A DNA stretch of 64,000 nt from Hansfordia pulvinata (lineage: Eukaryota > Ascomycota > Sordariomycetes > Xylariales), in the NCBI GenBank assembly GCA_006538405.1, contig BJKQ01000015.1, forward strand, positions 1 through 64,000. Reading direction: 5' to 3'. The translations under genes and the position numbers were made by a program. Shown piece by piece: positions 48,665 through 59,719 of this stretch. Positions within the stretch are counted from its first letter, which is position 1. The number at the start of each line of letters is the position of its first letter. A model generated the notes under the pieces. The model had not been told where the DNA came from. It did no database searches and saw only the letters and a program-made list of their open reading frames with translations.

Positions 48665-50727
48665 TCAAAGTAGATTTGCCAGCACGAGAAGGGCGGCGCC
48701 GCTCATCAGCAATTTGGGCACTTTTAGGAAAATAGATGTGTTGGGGAAATGGGCCGACCCTGGGTAGTTGCACGAGAGCGTGTCGTGTGGCAGTCGCTGC
48801 CCATAAGCCGCCCCGTACTGTTTGCCGCCAGGGAGCGGGCAGCTGAAAGAGAGCTGAGCTGGGCAGCTCTGGACCAATTGGTAACACATGTAATCACACG
48901 GCAGTAGCTCCTTGTACGGGCCCGGCTGAATCTTTTCGTCGATGACGGGATTCCTGGATTGGTTGAAGGCAGGGTTGTCTCCAAACTCGGTCCGCAGCGC
49001 CTCGTCGACAAGGGTGCCATTGGAGAAGGGCGAGTTGATGTTGCGTATGTGCAAGTAGTCCTTGTCCGGCTCGGAAAAGTCGGAGCAGCGCGGAATGGCC
49101 ACCGAGCAGAGCCAGTTTTTGTACGCATCGCGGCAGTCGGCGCACCCCTTGACCAGAGAGTACATGTTCTGGGAAGGGGCCTCACACTGCACCTGTTGCA
49201 GGGACTTGTCGAAGTGGTCGTACATGGTCTGCGTGTAGTTGTCGTAGAACGCCCGGAGGTCCTCCATTTTAGGGAACAGAGTGGCGTTGCTGGGCACGGC
49301 ATATTCCATCTCGTTGCACAGGCTGAGGCCGGTGATGATGGTGCAGGCCCCTCCCTCTGCAATCCTGTTAGTCCAACATGGGAGAGTACAAATTCCAATA
49401 AGCGGGGGCACTGACTTGGTTTGGTTGTAAAGTTGGTCCGCTGGTAGACCATGCCTCCAGCTCCTGGCGCGTTGTCCCGCTTCCCTGGCGAGTTAGCCGC
49501 CGGATCGCGCACCAGAATTGCCTCGTAGTTGGAGCTGGCGTTGAGGCCGTGGACAAAGAACTCCTGGTGGACCGTTTTCTCCTGGGCGCGCTTCTTCAGT
49601 GACATTTGGATGGACTCGTTGTCTCCATTGTCGAGACGCCGGAACTGCGCGTACTGGTTCAGGCCACAGTAGGACTGGCGCACCCCGTTGATCCTCGGGT
49701 CGTCGACATTGTTGGCGAACAAGACGTAAGGGAGAGTCCTGGCGTCGGTCGAGTTCTCGGGCATGTCGTTGGAGGTGAAGAGGGTGGCCGAGGCATCGCT
49801 GTCGACCCAGACAAGCTGCGAGTTGCTGTTGTTGTCGAGGGCATGATAGGGCTGATCGACCGAGACGGCAACCTCAAAGTTGAAGGTGCCGTCTTTGAAG
49901 GTGTTTGGGGGCACGTCGGGCGCGGATACGGCCAGAATGACGGCGTCGGTCAGGGTGGCGTTGAAGGCGGCGTACCCCTGGTCGAAAGGGATGACATACT
50001 GGCTGTCATTGCTCTTCCCGGGGCCGATGTCCACGTTGTGGCTCGATTTGGCGACGTAGAGACTGAGCTGGGGTGGTTGGATAGTTGTCTTGGACGGGTC
50101 GGCAAGCTGGGGCTGCAGACAGGTGTTGGCTGATATGTACAAGGTCCTCGACTGATCTTGGCGGCGTCGCATGCCGGCTGCGGGGCCAGTGCCATCGTCA
50201 TCGTTGCCGTCGGGGGCGGCGGCGAAGGGGTCTGCGACCGTGTCAGATTGCTGGTCTGGAGCGTCGACGCTTCGTCGTAATTCGGGCGCCGACTCGAACG
50301 GCTCGGCGAGGCGGGTCTTGATGGACGAGGTTTCAAATGCGTAAACGACGGGCTGGCCGGCGACAATGTTGCTCTTCATGGGCACGTTGTTCTCCATGCC
50401 AATGGTGCCAGCGGGGGCCCGCCCAATGATGCCGCGATCGAAGAGGGCGAAGTCGGGCTCGTATAGACTGTCGGATGACGTATCGACGATGTTGGGGTTG
50501 GAGTCGGAGTCGACATCAGAGCCGGGGCCGGAGTCGGTACCGGAGTCGGGGCCGGAGCCGGGGCCGGAAGAGCGCGGAGCCGGGTCATGAGCGTCGAGGG
50601 GGGCGGGAGGGTGCAGCTCGGCGGCCAGGGCGGAGGGCGGGGAGAGCAGCAGGAAGTAGATGAGCAGCAGGACACACGAGGCGGCTAAGGACGCGGCCAG
50701 GCGGGACTGCAGAGGAGTGAGCTGCAT
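48665..50727 (-). CDS. MID1: Mid1 stretch-activated calcium-channel subunit
   Basis: Two exons on the minus strand, 49,416-50,727 and 48,665-49,356; donor GTCAGT, branch CTAAC, acceptor GCAG; 667 residues. An N-terminal signal or anchor (about residues 8-37, leucine-rich) is followed by a PGSGPDSG-type repeat, an extracellular domain with many N-glycosylation sequons (NDS, NAT, NNS, NST, NES, NAS, NFT) and a Cys-rich C-terminal half (GCADCRDAYKNWLCSVAIPR, LPCDYMCYQLVQSCP). The last about 15 residues are hydrophobic, consistent with a GPI signal as reported for yeast Mid1. Mid1 works with Cch1 in the plasma membrane for calcium uptake during mating, ER stress and mechanical stress. Length and cysteine pattern fit fungal Mid1. 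Confidence 0.94.
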
Positions 50728-51758
50728 GGCGGAGGCTGCATCGCCGGGCGGCGGCGGCGGCGGCGGCGGGTGGTGGTGCGGGCGTCGGGCGGGTGTAGAC
50801 GAGAGGTGTAGTCCGGGGCGCCGCCAGCAAGGCGAGGCGGAGCGAGGCGAGGCGAGTGGGATTCGGGGGTGCGTCGTCAGCGTCGAGGTCGCCAGCCGCG
50901 CCTTCTCCTACGCGTTCTCATACGAGTACGTGTGAGTACGAGTACCTGCCGAACCAGACCAGCGCCTGTTCAGGGATCGACCAACTGCACCTCGACTGGG
51001 CAGGAGCCCGTTCGTTACCGTCCATACGTTACCGTGTTGGCTGACCTTGACGTTTATTACGGTTCACTAGTCCACTGCCGACCGCATGACGCCGCCGCCG
51101 CCCCTGATGAAACCCTCCCGGGGTTGGAAACGCCCGCCTTTCAGTTGTATTCTCCGCGTTTCGACTTCACCCCGCCAAGCGCAGATGAAGCATCGCTCAT
51201 TCATATCAAACATGACATGACAAGGCTGTATTGATGTACCCTTATCGTGAGCCGGTAATATGCAATTACATCATGTCATGCAGGCGTCCAGATCCACCAG
51301 ATAGCGTACTGCGGACAATGTTGAGTTGTGCCACATCAGAGTCCGAAGAGGAGCTGCCTCGCCCGCAACCAAACGGTAGCATAGCCTCAGCTGTTATCGG
51401 AAGCAAGTCGGGGACGCCATCTCAAGTCTCTCTCGAAGAGATCTGAAAGCTCTGCCTGATAGCGCCTCGCCCCGCAAGCGAGCAAAGCACCACTGCGCAT
51501 CATCCCGAGACTGCACTGCGCCTTGGCCAGGGCCGCAGCACGCACTGCTACCGAGTCCCGAGGTCATAGACTGCCCATCTCTCCTCCAACCTCCGATATA
51601 TCTTGCCTGCATCGTCCACAAGCAACCGCGGGAGCGGCAAGTCGGGTACATCTCGCCATTTCCAAGACGACTGCCCGACCCCGCCTCGTCGACCACCGCC
51701 GGACAGCCAGTGGCATACAGCATAAAGCTCTATTGCATCCTCATGAGCACTGACGTCA
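50728..51758. other. upstream region of Mid1, no clear gene
   Basis: A GGC tract (50,745-50,768) lies just before the Mid1 start, then two TACGAGTA words at about 50,919 and 50,937. From 51,440 to 51,760 one frame stays open with moderately protein-like sequence (PRKRAKHHCASSRDC) but no start or homology; it may be the front of the relic described next. Confidence 0.4.
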
Positions 51759-52232
51759 GTGACGGCCGTGTTCTTCGAATTCGACAAACTGGACGTGAGT
51801 TTGGAGACATGCCAGTCAGCAGAGGAAATATCCGGGCGCCTCGACGGCACCATGCCGCGCTACACCGCGGAGAAGTGGAGGCTGTGGTCTCACCTGAAAA
51901 GGAAGGGAAGAAAACGTTTGCGAAAATGCCGAAGGAGATGGTGCTAAGCAACGACGGACGGGAACACCGTCGCCAGCCGAGGTAACCCGCCGCTACGCAG
52001 ACGAGGTCCCTCGCTGGGAACTATACAGGGGAAAGACGCGCAGAGGGAGTTTCTGCAAATGGCCAGGGTCACCAAGCAGCGCCTCAACGCCTTCTACAAG
52101 GAGGACTCTCGCGTCGACTCAGATGCCGCCGAGGCGTGGAAGCAGCTCGAGCGCAGTTTGTGGAATGTCCGGACTCGCGGACAGAAAATGGACCACGTCA
52201 ACTCGTCTGACGAGGGCGACTCGTGGCTATAG
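51759..52232 (+). pseudogene. gene relic, copy A (unknown family)
   Basis: Protein-like patches in more than one frame: FFEFDKLD at 51,775 followed by a donor-like GTGAGT, KEGKKTFAKMPKEM near 51,905, and ARVTKQRLNAFYKEDSRVDS at about 52,060 running on to WKQLERSLWN and a stop at 52,230-52,232. No single splice model joined them. Patches recur in the same order about 1.2 kb downstream, which is why I call it a relic of a duplicated gene. The family is not one I recognise. Confidence 0.35.
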
Positions 52233-53002
52233 TCCACGACAGTGTCAGCGGCCGTTGGACCAAAGGCGGGAAGGTTTAGCGGTGGTGACGCGGGCAACGT
52301 GCTTGAACATGCCCGAAAGTGTTACCTACATTCTCGAATGCTCTACGTGGATTAATCAAATACTTGGCTGTTTGCAGTCTCAAGGGTTCCTTCTATGCAC
52401 CTGGACGAGCGCTCCCGGATTCGCCGCCAATCAGCGCCCAAGTCCGCCCGGAGAGTTGAGAAAAAGGCGCCGATCTCCACGCGGAGAAGAGAAAGAGGGC
52501 AAACCCCCCCCCCCAAGAAATGGAGGTTATAGTTCCACGGACGGTTCATCGGACCAAGCTGGCGCCGACTCACAGGCGGACAATGCTGGAAGCTTTGCCA
52601 CCGTTCTGACCGAGCATCAAGCATCCCCCCTGGGGCTCATCACTGTGACACCTATCTCTGAACCAAGTTGGTCACTTCACTTAAGCTGAGTAGATTGGGT
52701 ACTGCCTAGGTTATTCATCAGGGCCATGGGGTACCTCCCGCATCAATGAGTTATGAGCGAGATAGTTACAGATAGAGTGTAGGTCGATAGAAATCAAGAC
52801 CCAAGTCGGTCATGACTCGAGAGCAATTGAAAAATGCCCAGTTCCTCTGAGGCAGTCCGGCCCGATCCCTCCCTCACGTCGGCCACGGGACAACTACCAG
52901 TCACTTCTCGTTCTCGCACGGCAGCCGATTTTCCCATTTCTCCAGCCGACCGGCCAGGTATCGACAAAACCACGAGCTATTCTATGCCCAGGCATCTATC
53001 GT

Positions 53003-53477
53003 GGCAGCTCAGGTGACATTCGAGAAACTAGACCAGTAGACGATGAGACCCGACGCCGAGGTTGTCGTCAGGGCCCCCACGCGTACTATGGACGCCAACA
53101 CGCCAGACCTCGTGCAGAAGCGTCTTGGACTTCTTCGACGCACTGCCCGTTCAGGTCCAAGTTGCGTGAAGGGTCCAAAACCAGGTTTTGTTACGGCGAG
53201 GTCAGGTCTTTCGCGATCAACTTGCCCCCGCATATAGGGCAACAATTTCTTAAAGCGAGAGGTTGTGATATCTGCCGGGTTGACAGAGGAGCGCCTCGCG
53301 GCCTTCTACGCCGAGGACGACCAGCGCCTGGCCGAGAAGACCTGGCGGGAGTTCCAGGAGAGGGCTGGGTACTTTACTCGCAAGTCAAATACGCTGTCTA
53401 GTTCAGACACCGTCGCGCGACTCACGCGCCATATGCCGTCACGGTCTATTATCAAGGTTAGAGAGCAGAAGAGTTGA
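53003..53477 (+). pseudogene. gene relic, copy B (unknown family)
   Basis: TFEKLDQ at about 53,015 ends in a stop, and about 270 bp later comes SAGLTEERLAAFYAEDDQRL and then TWREFQERAGYF (53,268-53,380). Spacing and order match copy A (FDKLD, then TKQRLNAFYKED and WKQLER about 300 bp on). The first part is broken by stops. Together the copies define a motif x-T-x-x-R-L-x-A-F-Y-x-E-D followed by A-x-x-x-W-x-x-x-x-E-R. Confidence 0.35.
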
Positions 53478-53879
53478 AGAAAGAACAGACGTGATGACCG
53501 AAGTTGACCACTCGCTTGTGAACTCCCGTGATCTCCATTGTCGTGACTCTCCTTGTGTCGAGATGCGAAGAAACCTGGCAAGAAATCTGGCACCCAACGT
53601 GAAAAGCGACGCACCATCTGGAGCAGTCGAGAGAGAGAGAAAAACGACGTGCTTACCGAGTCGTGCTTGCGCTTGGACCTCGCGAATTTCATTTCTACTT
53701 TGAAGGCGGAGACTCCGGGTCTGCTTACCGAAAGGGAACGAAGTTGTGTGCGGACACATAAGGTGTAGCCTATCCCATACACCTTGAAGAAGAAGAGAAA
53801 AGAAGGAGATTGAAGAATCGATAGATTCTTTCACTCGCAACTCGATGCCATCCATCAGCGACCGCTCTCATGACAGCCA

Positions 53880-53905
53880 CATTCTGCCGGGTTAACAGAG
53901 AGAGG
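53880..53905 (+). pseudogene. short third fragment of the same relic family
   Basis: TCTGCCGGGTTAACAGAGAG closely repeats the bases that encode SAGLTEE in copy B (53,268-53,290), then similarity stops. Confidence 0.3.
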
Positions 53906-54864
53906 GTGAGAACTCAGAGGGAACAGCCCGTGAGGCAGCCGCAAGACCGGCCCGGTCGCACGATCGGAGCGCTAGACAGGGCGGCCCTTGCTTGAGAACC
54001 CCTCCAAAGGCCGAGACGCGTCGTGGGCCTTTGCAGGTGCGTATAACGCAATCCCACCACAAGAGTGAGGAGGCCGATCTCTGCCCGAGCGCCGGTTCTT
54101 GCACTGCCCGACCTGTCAATAGAGAGGGTGCGTGGTTCGTGGGTTTGCAGCCACGCGAGATTGATTGAAGACCCGCGACCTAATATTAGCAACGAGCGCT
54201 CGCGCCGTTCATCCTCGCCCTCACCAGGCTTTCCCATAGAAGCACGGACGGGCCCGGCGCACGTAAACACATGGTTCGTGCTGCGGCGGGGTGCCTCCAT
54301 CCAATATCCCTCATGTATTCCCATCAGCCAGCGCACCGGTTCCTTGCCTTGCGCCTTTGCAGAGGAGGGGGGAGAGGGGAGGGGCGTCCCGACCGTCTGG
54401 TGCCTCGCCGAAGCCCATCGCGGCCTGCTATGCTCGTCTCGGAAAGCGGCTCGTAATTAGCTGGCGCCCAACGACCTGCCAAAAAGCCATGGGCTGTCCG
54501 CCTGGTGTGGACGGGGTGACCCTGCGGCATCTCGCATGAACCATCCATGGGCCCCGAGAAAGCCGCATCCTGTGTCATTGATATGGTCTCCTCGGCCCTG
54601 CGCCTCTCGGTTGCCGGGCCCGACTGGTCCCTCTTGAAATGTGGGTTGAAACCCGTCGCAAGTGTCGAGCCCTCCCAGGTGGCTGTGGTCCTTGCGGGCT
54701 TGAGCCTGGAACGTCCGGTTGGGCCAGCGACCTTCGAGTAGGGCCCATATAGGTTCCCAGGCTGCCGTTCATGTGTGTGCGTGTAGATCGTGGGATTGTC
54801 CCTCTGCAGTCCCCACCACGCTGCCAGACAACACCAGAAATCAATCTGCAAATCGTCTGCAAAG
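53906..54864. other. intergenic region before the rhodopsin-domain gene
   Basis: Only short overlapping frames; no gene or repeat recognised. The right end should contain the promoter of the gene at 54,865. Confidence 0.5.
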
Positions 54865-56255
54865 ATGGTCATGTCCCAGCTGTACGACGATGGGCCCATG
54901 GTCGTGGCCGTCTCGGGGGCCTTCATCGGCGTAGCCACGCTTTTGGTGTCGTTGCGGCAATGGGTGCGATGGGTTAACGGTACCATGGGCCTCGATGACT
55001 ATTGCCTCTTACTCGGCTTGGTGAGAAACCCCCCCCCCCCTCCCCTCCCCTTTCTTTTGAAACCATGCACGGAAATCCAAGTTCTCATCGCCAGGCGACC
55101 CGCTGACACCCCAGCACAGGTTCTCTGGATCGTATCGACCTCCTTTGTGTTCCCGGCGGCTTGGAATGGGCTCGGGGCTCACACGTCGCGGTACGGGCCG
55201 GGGGAGAGGGTGGAGGCGCTCAAGATGTTCTTTCTGTTCCAGGACCTCTACGTGTGGGCCAATATACCGATCAAGACGTCGCTGTGCCTGACCATTATTC
55301 GGGTGTCGGACTACCTGCGGTGGGTCAGCTGGACGCTGTACGGGCTCATGTTTGCGATCGCGGCGTCGTCGGTGGGCGCCAACGTGTACCTGCTGACGGC
55401 GTGCTCGCCAGTGGCGGCGTCGTGGGACACGGGGATGGCCGGAGCGCGATGCCGTCCGGCCGAGGGCACGCTGCGGCTGGGCAACGCGTACTCGGCCATC
55501 AACATTGTGGTGGACTGGGCGGTGGCGCTGCTGCCCGTTTTCCTGCTGTGGCGGGTCAAGATGGCGTGGCGCAAGAAGCTGGTCGTCATGGGGATCCTGG
55601 CGCTGGGCATCTTTGCCAGCTGCGCGACTCTGGTGCGGCTGCGCACACTGACCAACTTTACCAACCAGGAGGACTATTTGTGTGAGTTGTGACCGGCCTC
55701 TTATGGGTGGTGGTGGTGGTGGTAGTGGCCTCCGTTCATCCTCCCTCTCCTCCTCTCTCTCCCTCCCTGCTGCTTCTGCTGTTTCTGCTGCTGCTTCTGC
55801 TGCTGCTGCTGCTGTGATTTTCGATGCGAGCACAACACTCTTCTTCAACGACTGAACTGACTTGCTGAATCTTCTCAGACGGCCTGGGGGCTATTGTGAC
55901 GTGGACGGTGACCGAGTCAGGGCTGGCGCTGATCGCGGGGTCGCTGGTGGCGTTCCGGCCGCTGGTGCGGCGGTGGTTCGGCGGGTCGACGGGGGCGGCC
56001 TCGGAGCCGGCGTACGAGTTCACGCCTCGCCGGACGCGGGCGGAGCAAAGCGGCAAGCTCCCGACGTCTCTCAGCCGGGGCGCGGACGGGGGCGCGGACA
56101 TGGACATTGGGCTGGCGACGATTGTGCGGGCGGCGCAGCGGCAGCAGAGCAGCCATCGGTGGGGGGCGGCTGGGGCGGGCAGCGAGAGTCAAGAGGACAT
56201 GGTCAACAAGGGAGAGAGGATCAAGGTGACGCGGACGATTTCGGTGAAGGGGTAG
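54865..56255 (+). CDS. rhodopsin-domain (PTH11-type) integral membrane protein
   Basis: Exons 54,865-55,020, 55,120-55,681 and 55,879-56,255; 364 residues. Seven membrane segments are visible, the first VVAVSGAFIGVATLLVSL, later IVVDWAVALLPVFLLW and IVTWTVTESGLALIAGSLVA, then a soluble Arg/Gly/Ser-rich tail. Landmarks of the fungal rhodopsin-domain family are present: LDDYCLL after the first helix, DLYVWANIPIKTSLCL, the C-S-P-V-A-W-like CSPVAASWD, and NIVVDW. Members include Pth11-like receptors, but most have no known ligand, and this one lacks an N-terminal CFEM domain. The first intron is 99 nt, a multiple of three, and has no stop. An in-frame ATG two codons later is an equally good start. 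Confidence 0.88.
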
Positions 56256-57120
56256 GCAGCTTAGCTTCAGTCCGGGTTGGGGGTGCGAGGGCTGAATATC
56301 GAAGTCAGTCAGTCCCGGCTGCCAGGTCGAGTTCCATTGCGAGTGCAGTGAAGGTATATGTACCCATTACATCTTGCGTGGACATGGCCTACATCCATGC
56401 CTTCAAGTAACGAGAGGAGGTACGGTACTCGTGATGAACAAGACGGCACCGGCCGACGACTTACGGATATACGCATTCGATACCATGCACATGACGTGAG
56501 CTGGTGGCCTAACATCGATGTGTATCCTCTTGCCAACTTAGGCGGTGCAATCACCAAGTTGCATGCCTAATAACGACACTTGAAGGTGACCTGAATCCGG
56601 TCGAAGACTTGAAGTAAGTTGCAACACAGGCTCGGAAACCTACGCTGCATCAAGCTGAAGGAAGAGAAGGTTGTCAGCCAAAACGGTGACGCGGCTGGAT
56701 GAGGCCGTGACGGTAACGACAGCCTGACGGTTCCATCCAATGGACGTGTGTCGTCGGGAAACCTCCAGGTAGCCCCAGCGCCAACGGTTCCCCTAATCGA
56801 CGACGACACGGGCCCCTGGAAACCACGCCAGCACGCCCCGGGCCGCCGTCACTCGTCCCCTGAACAGGCCCTACCCTCGCAACGGAACAGGCTCTCCACC
56901 CCTGGCTGACAGCCCGCCGAGTGCATTGCCCCCAAACTGAGAGGCGGGCTACCCGCGCCAACGCGCCTCTGACCCGTGAACGTCATCGTCGCATCGCATC
57001 ATACACATCATCCTTCACTCGCATCAGCAACCACCACCACCACCACCGCTTTCCTTTCAAACCTAGCACCGGAACAGTCAGCTTGTCAAGTACACCCCTC
57101 CCCTCAAAAACCTGCGGATA
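56256..57120. other. intergenic region between two + strand genes
   Basis: 3' flank of the rhodopsin-domain gene and promoter of the EF-hand gene, with a CAC-rich stretch (57,030-57,047). No coding signal. Confidence 0.55.
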
Positions 57121-57955
57121 ATGGTAAGCCCAAGCCGCCCCCCCTTACCCAATGGATGCCCCTCCCTACACGTACCTTAGGTACCTACACCCAATGACCC
57201 TGTCCTATCCCCCACGACCATAATCAGGTTCCAACAATTAACACCTCGTTTCCCCTCCCCTCCTCGCCTCGAGCTAGCCGCCCAAACGCAAACCCGCGGC
57301 CTCGGCGGCCCCCGCTCCCGCCAAGAAAGAGCGCCAGTCCAAGCTGGCCAAGGAGCACGGCATCACGGCGCGCGAGGAGCTCGAGATCCGCGAGGCCTTT
57401 GCGCTCTTCTCCGAGGATAGCACTGCTACCACCACCACCACCAACACCTCCTCCAAGAAGGGCAGCGGCGGCGGCGGCGGCGGCGGCGGCGGAGTCATCC
57501 CGACCTCGGACGTGGGCCGCGCCATGGCCGCCCTGGGCCTGCCCCCGGCCTCGCGCGCCGAGCTGGCCGAGTTCGAGTCCATCCTCGACCCGGATGAGGA
57601 AGGGGTCTCCCCTTACGAGCCCTTCGTCGCTATCTGCGCCCTTAAGCTGCACGCCCGCGCCGCCGAGGGCGACCGCGACTACTCGGACCTCCACCGCGCC
57701 GAGGTCGACGAGGCCTTCCGGCTGTTCGTCACCGGCGGCAACAGCGGCGGCGGCGCGGACGACGGCGCGGAACACAGAGACACAGCCCTGACCCTCTCCC
57801 ACCTCAAGCGCGTCGCCATGGCCCTCAAGCAGGACGTAGACGAGGCCCTGCTTCGGGACATGATTCTCGAGGCCAACGGCGGCGCTGGCGTCGGCAAGGG
57901 CGTCGCCCGCCACGAGTTCGAGGAGGTCATGCGCAGGGCCGGCGCGTGGAAGTGA
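57121..57955 (+). CDS. degenerate EF-hand protein of centrin/calmodulin type
   Basis: The first coding exon is just ATG (57,121-57,123), followed by a clear GTAAGC donor; the second exon is 57,278-57,955 after a CTAG acceptor; 226 residues, starting MPPKRKPAAS. The segment EHGITAREELEIREAFALFS is the entering helix of a first EF hand as in centrin or calmodulin. The loop is then broken by a Thr/Ser and ten-glycine insert. A second pair is visible as EFESILDPDEEGVSPYEPF, and a fourth as LRDMILEANGGAGVGKGVAR. None of the loops keeps a full set of calcium ligands, so calcium binding is doubtful. Possible roles are a light-chain-like or centrin-like scaffold protein; I cannot choose. The glycine tracts are coded by GGC runs. 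Confidence 0.78.
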
Positions 57956-58820
57956 GACAGGCGGGAAACCCCCGGCTGGCCGGCTGGGGAGGGGGGCAAC
58001 GGAAACATGGGATGAGCGCCGTACGGAGAGACCACACCCGGTCATCACGCTTGCAGAGCCAAAGAGACACCGGGGCCGGGGGGGATTGAGGGTGTCCATT
58101 TGGGAACCGCACCCCTCTCCCCTCGCATCCCATCTCCCGGCCATTGCTCGTAGCTGGACTGCTCACTGCAAGTCCTGAGCAGTATGATTAAGAGCAACCT
58201 AAGCAGCCTCGTGGTTGTGGCCAGCCTGGCTGGGTCACAGCGTGCCTTCCAACACGGGTTGCTGCGTGCGTGCCGAGGCTGCGACCAGGCGAGCGTGGAT
58301 TCGACGCCGTGGAAAGCACGGTGAAAGGTCGAGGGAGTCGGCCGGCGCTGATCCCAATCCACGCTGAACGGGAATATCGGTACCATGGCTCATTCACTTT
58401 GTTTCCTAGACATGTTCCAATATTCAGGGACAGGGTGCTATCTGGGCGGCGTCGCCAGGGAATGCCTCCGGGCCAGGGTCAAGAGTCCTTGGAGTGTGAA
58501 GAAATTCGTCCAAGATATTCTTCAAGATATCTGGCCGTGCATCTATTTCACAGAGCGTCTTTCTCGCAAACTCTCGCAGACTGCCTCGGAAGAGAAAGGG
58601 GACGCGCAATTCCAGATGTCAGCATGTGCCACGGACCCGCCTGGTCGCACGCTTGGAACCCCATATCCAAACACTTTGGCGCACCGCCTTTCTATCACAC
58701 ATTGCATCTACATGAACTATCGGCTCAAAACCCGCCTATCGTCCACTGCCGCATCGTGATTTACCGTGTTACTCTGGCTCGCCATGCCATGACTTGTCTC
58801 TGTTTGGCAGCCTCGTCCGT
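57956..58820. other. convergent 3' intergenic region
   Basis: Between the EF-hand gene (+) and the eIF4E-like gene (-). No gene or repeat seen. Confidence 0.6.
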
Positions 58821-59719
58821 CTAGAGCTCGGCCTCACCAGCCGCGCCCTCAGCTGCCTCGGCCTTCTTGGCGATCGCCGCCTCCTGAGCCTTCTTCTGCG
58901 AATCTATGACGGCTTGCAGCTCGGGCGGCGCCTTGAAGCCGGGGTGGTCCGAGTGCTTCTTGTAGTAATAGTTATCAGGCTTTGGCCGCAGCTCGGGCTC
59001 CAAGATGCCGAGCACCGTCTCCAGCAGGTTGTCGATGGACTTTTGCTTGGATGCGTCGCGATGCCAGACCTGGATCAGATGGGAGTTGAAACGGACCGAG
59101 AGCCCGACGCCGCAGATTTGGTCGCCTGTGAAGGGCAATACTGTCAGATATTTGGTCACGGTATGTTTGCCCGCGGATGTCTCCTTGCGAGCATTTCCGG
59201 GTGACACGAAAAGGACGTGGGCTTCGCGCACTCACCTTCTTCCAGGGCCTCCTGCAGCTTCTCGCCAATGGCCAGTAGCTGGACGCGGGTCCAAATTTCG
59301 GGGCCGTTGCTCTTGGGAACGCGGAAGGTCCAGCTGCCGCCGAGGACGTTGCGGCGGTCTTCCCAGACGGGGCGGAAGCCGCTCTTGAAGAGGTAGAGGG
59401 ACTCGCGCATCTTGATCTGGTCGACGGGAGTGTTGTTGCTGTAGCGCCAGAAGTCCTGGACCGACTCGATCTGGGTGCCGAGCTGCTCGAGGGTCACCTG
59501 ATAGTTGTCGTCGCCAGTCTTGGGCTGGTCCTTGTTCTGTCTGTCGAAGAAGACGTTCCAATAGTGCTGGGTGGGCAGCGCGCGCATCGTCTTGAAGAGG
59601 TTGCGCTTGGCGCCATCGCGCTGCTCGGCGGGTGTGCTCACGCTGGGCGAGTCGGGGTTGGTGGTGCTCTGGGAGAGGGAGGAGAGCCCGCGGGTCACGA
59701 GGCTCGGCTTTCCGTCCAT
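58821..59719 (-). CDS. eIF4E family cap-binding protein, class II (4EHP-like)
   Basis: Two exons on the minus strand, 59,236-59,719 and 58,821-59,125, joined by a GT-AG intron; 262 residues. The eIF4E fold is clear: HYWNVFFDRQ, VQDFWRYSNN (W91), FRPVWEDRRN (W119-E120), GGSWTFRVPK (W130) and ICGVGLSVRF. W119 and E120 match the cap-binding Trp102 and Glu103 of human eIF4E, but the partner position (human Trp56) falls on Tyr73 in DDNYQVTLEQ, as in 4EHP/class II proteins. Such proteins bind the mRNA cap more weakly or selectively and often repress translation in the cytoplasm. The C-terminal about 25 residues are Ala/Glu/Lys-rich. The canonical eIF4E would be another gene elsewhere. Confidence 0.9.
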
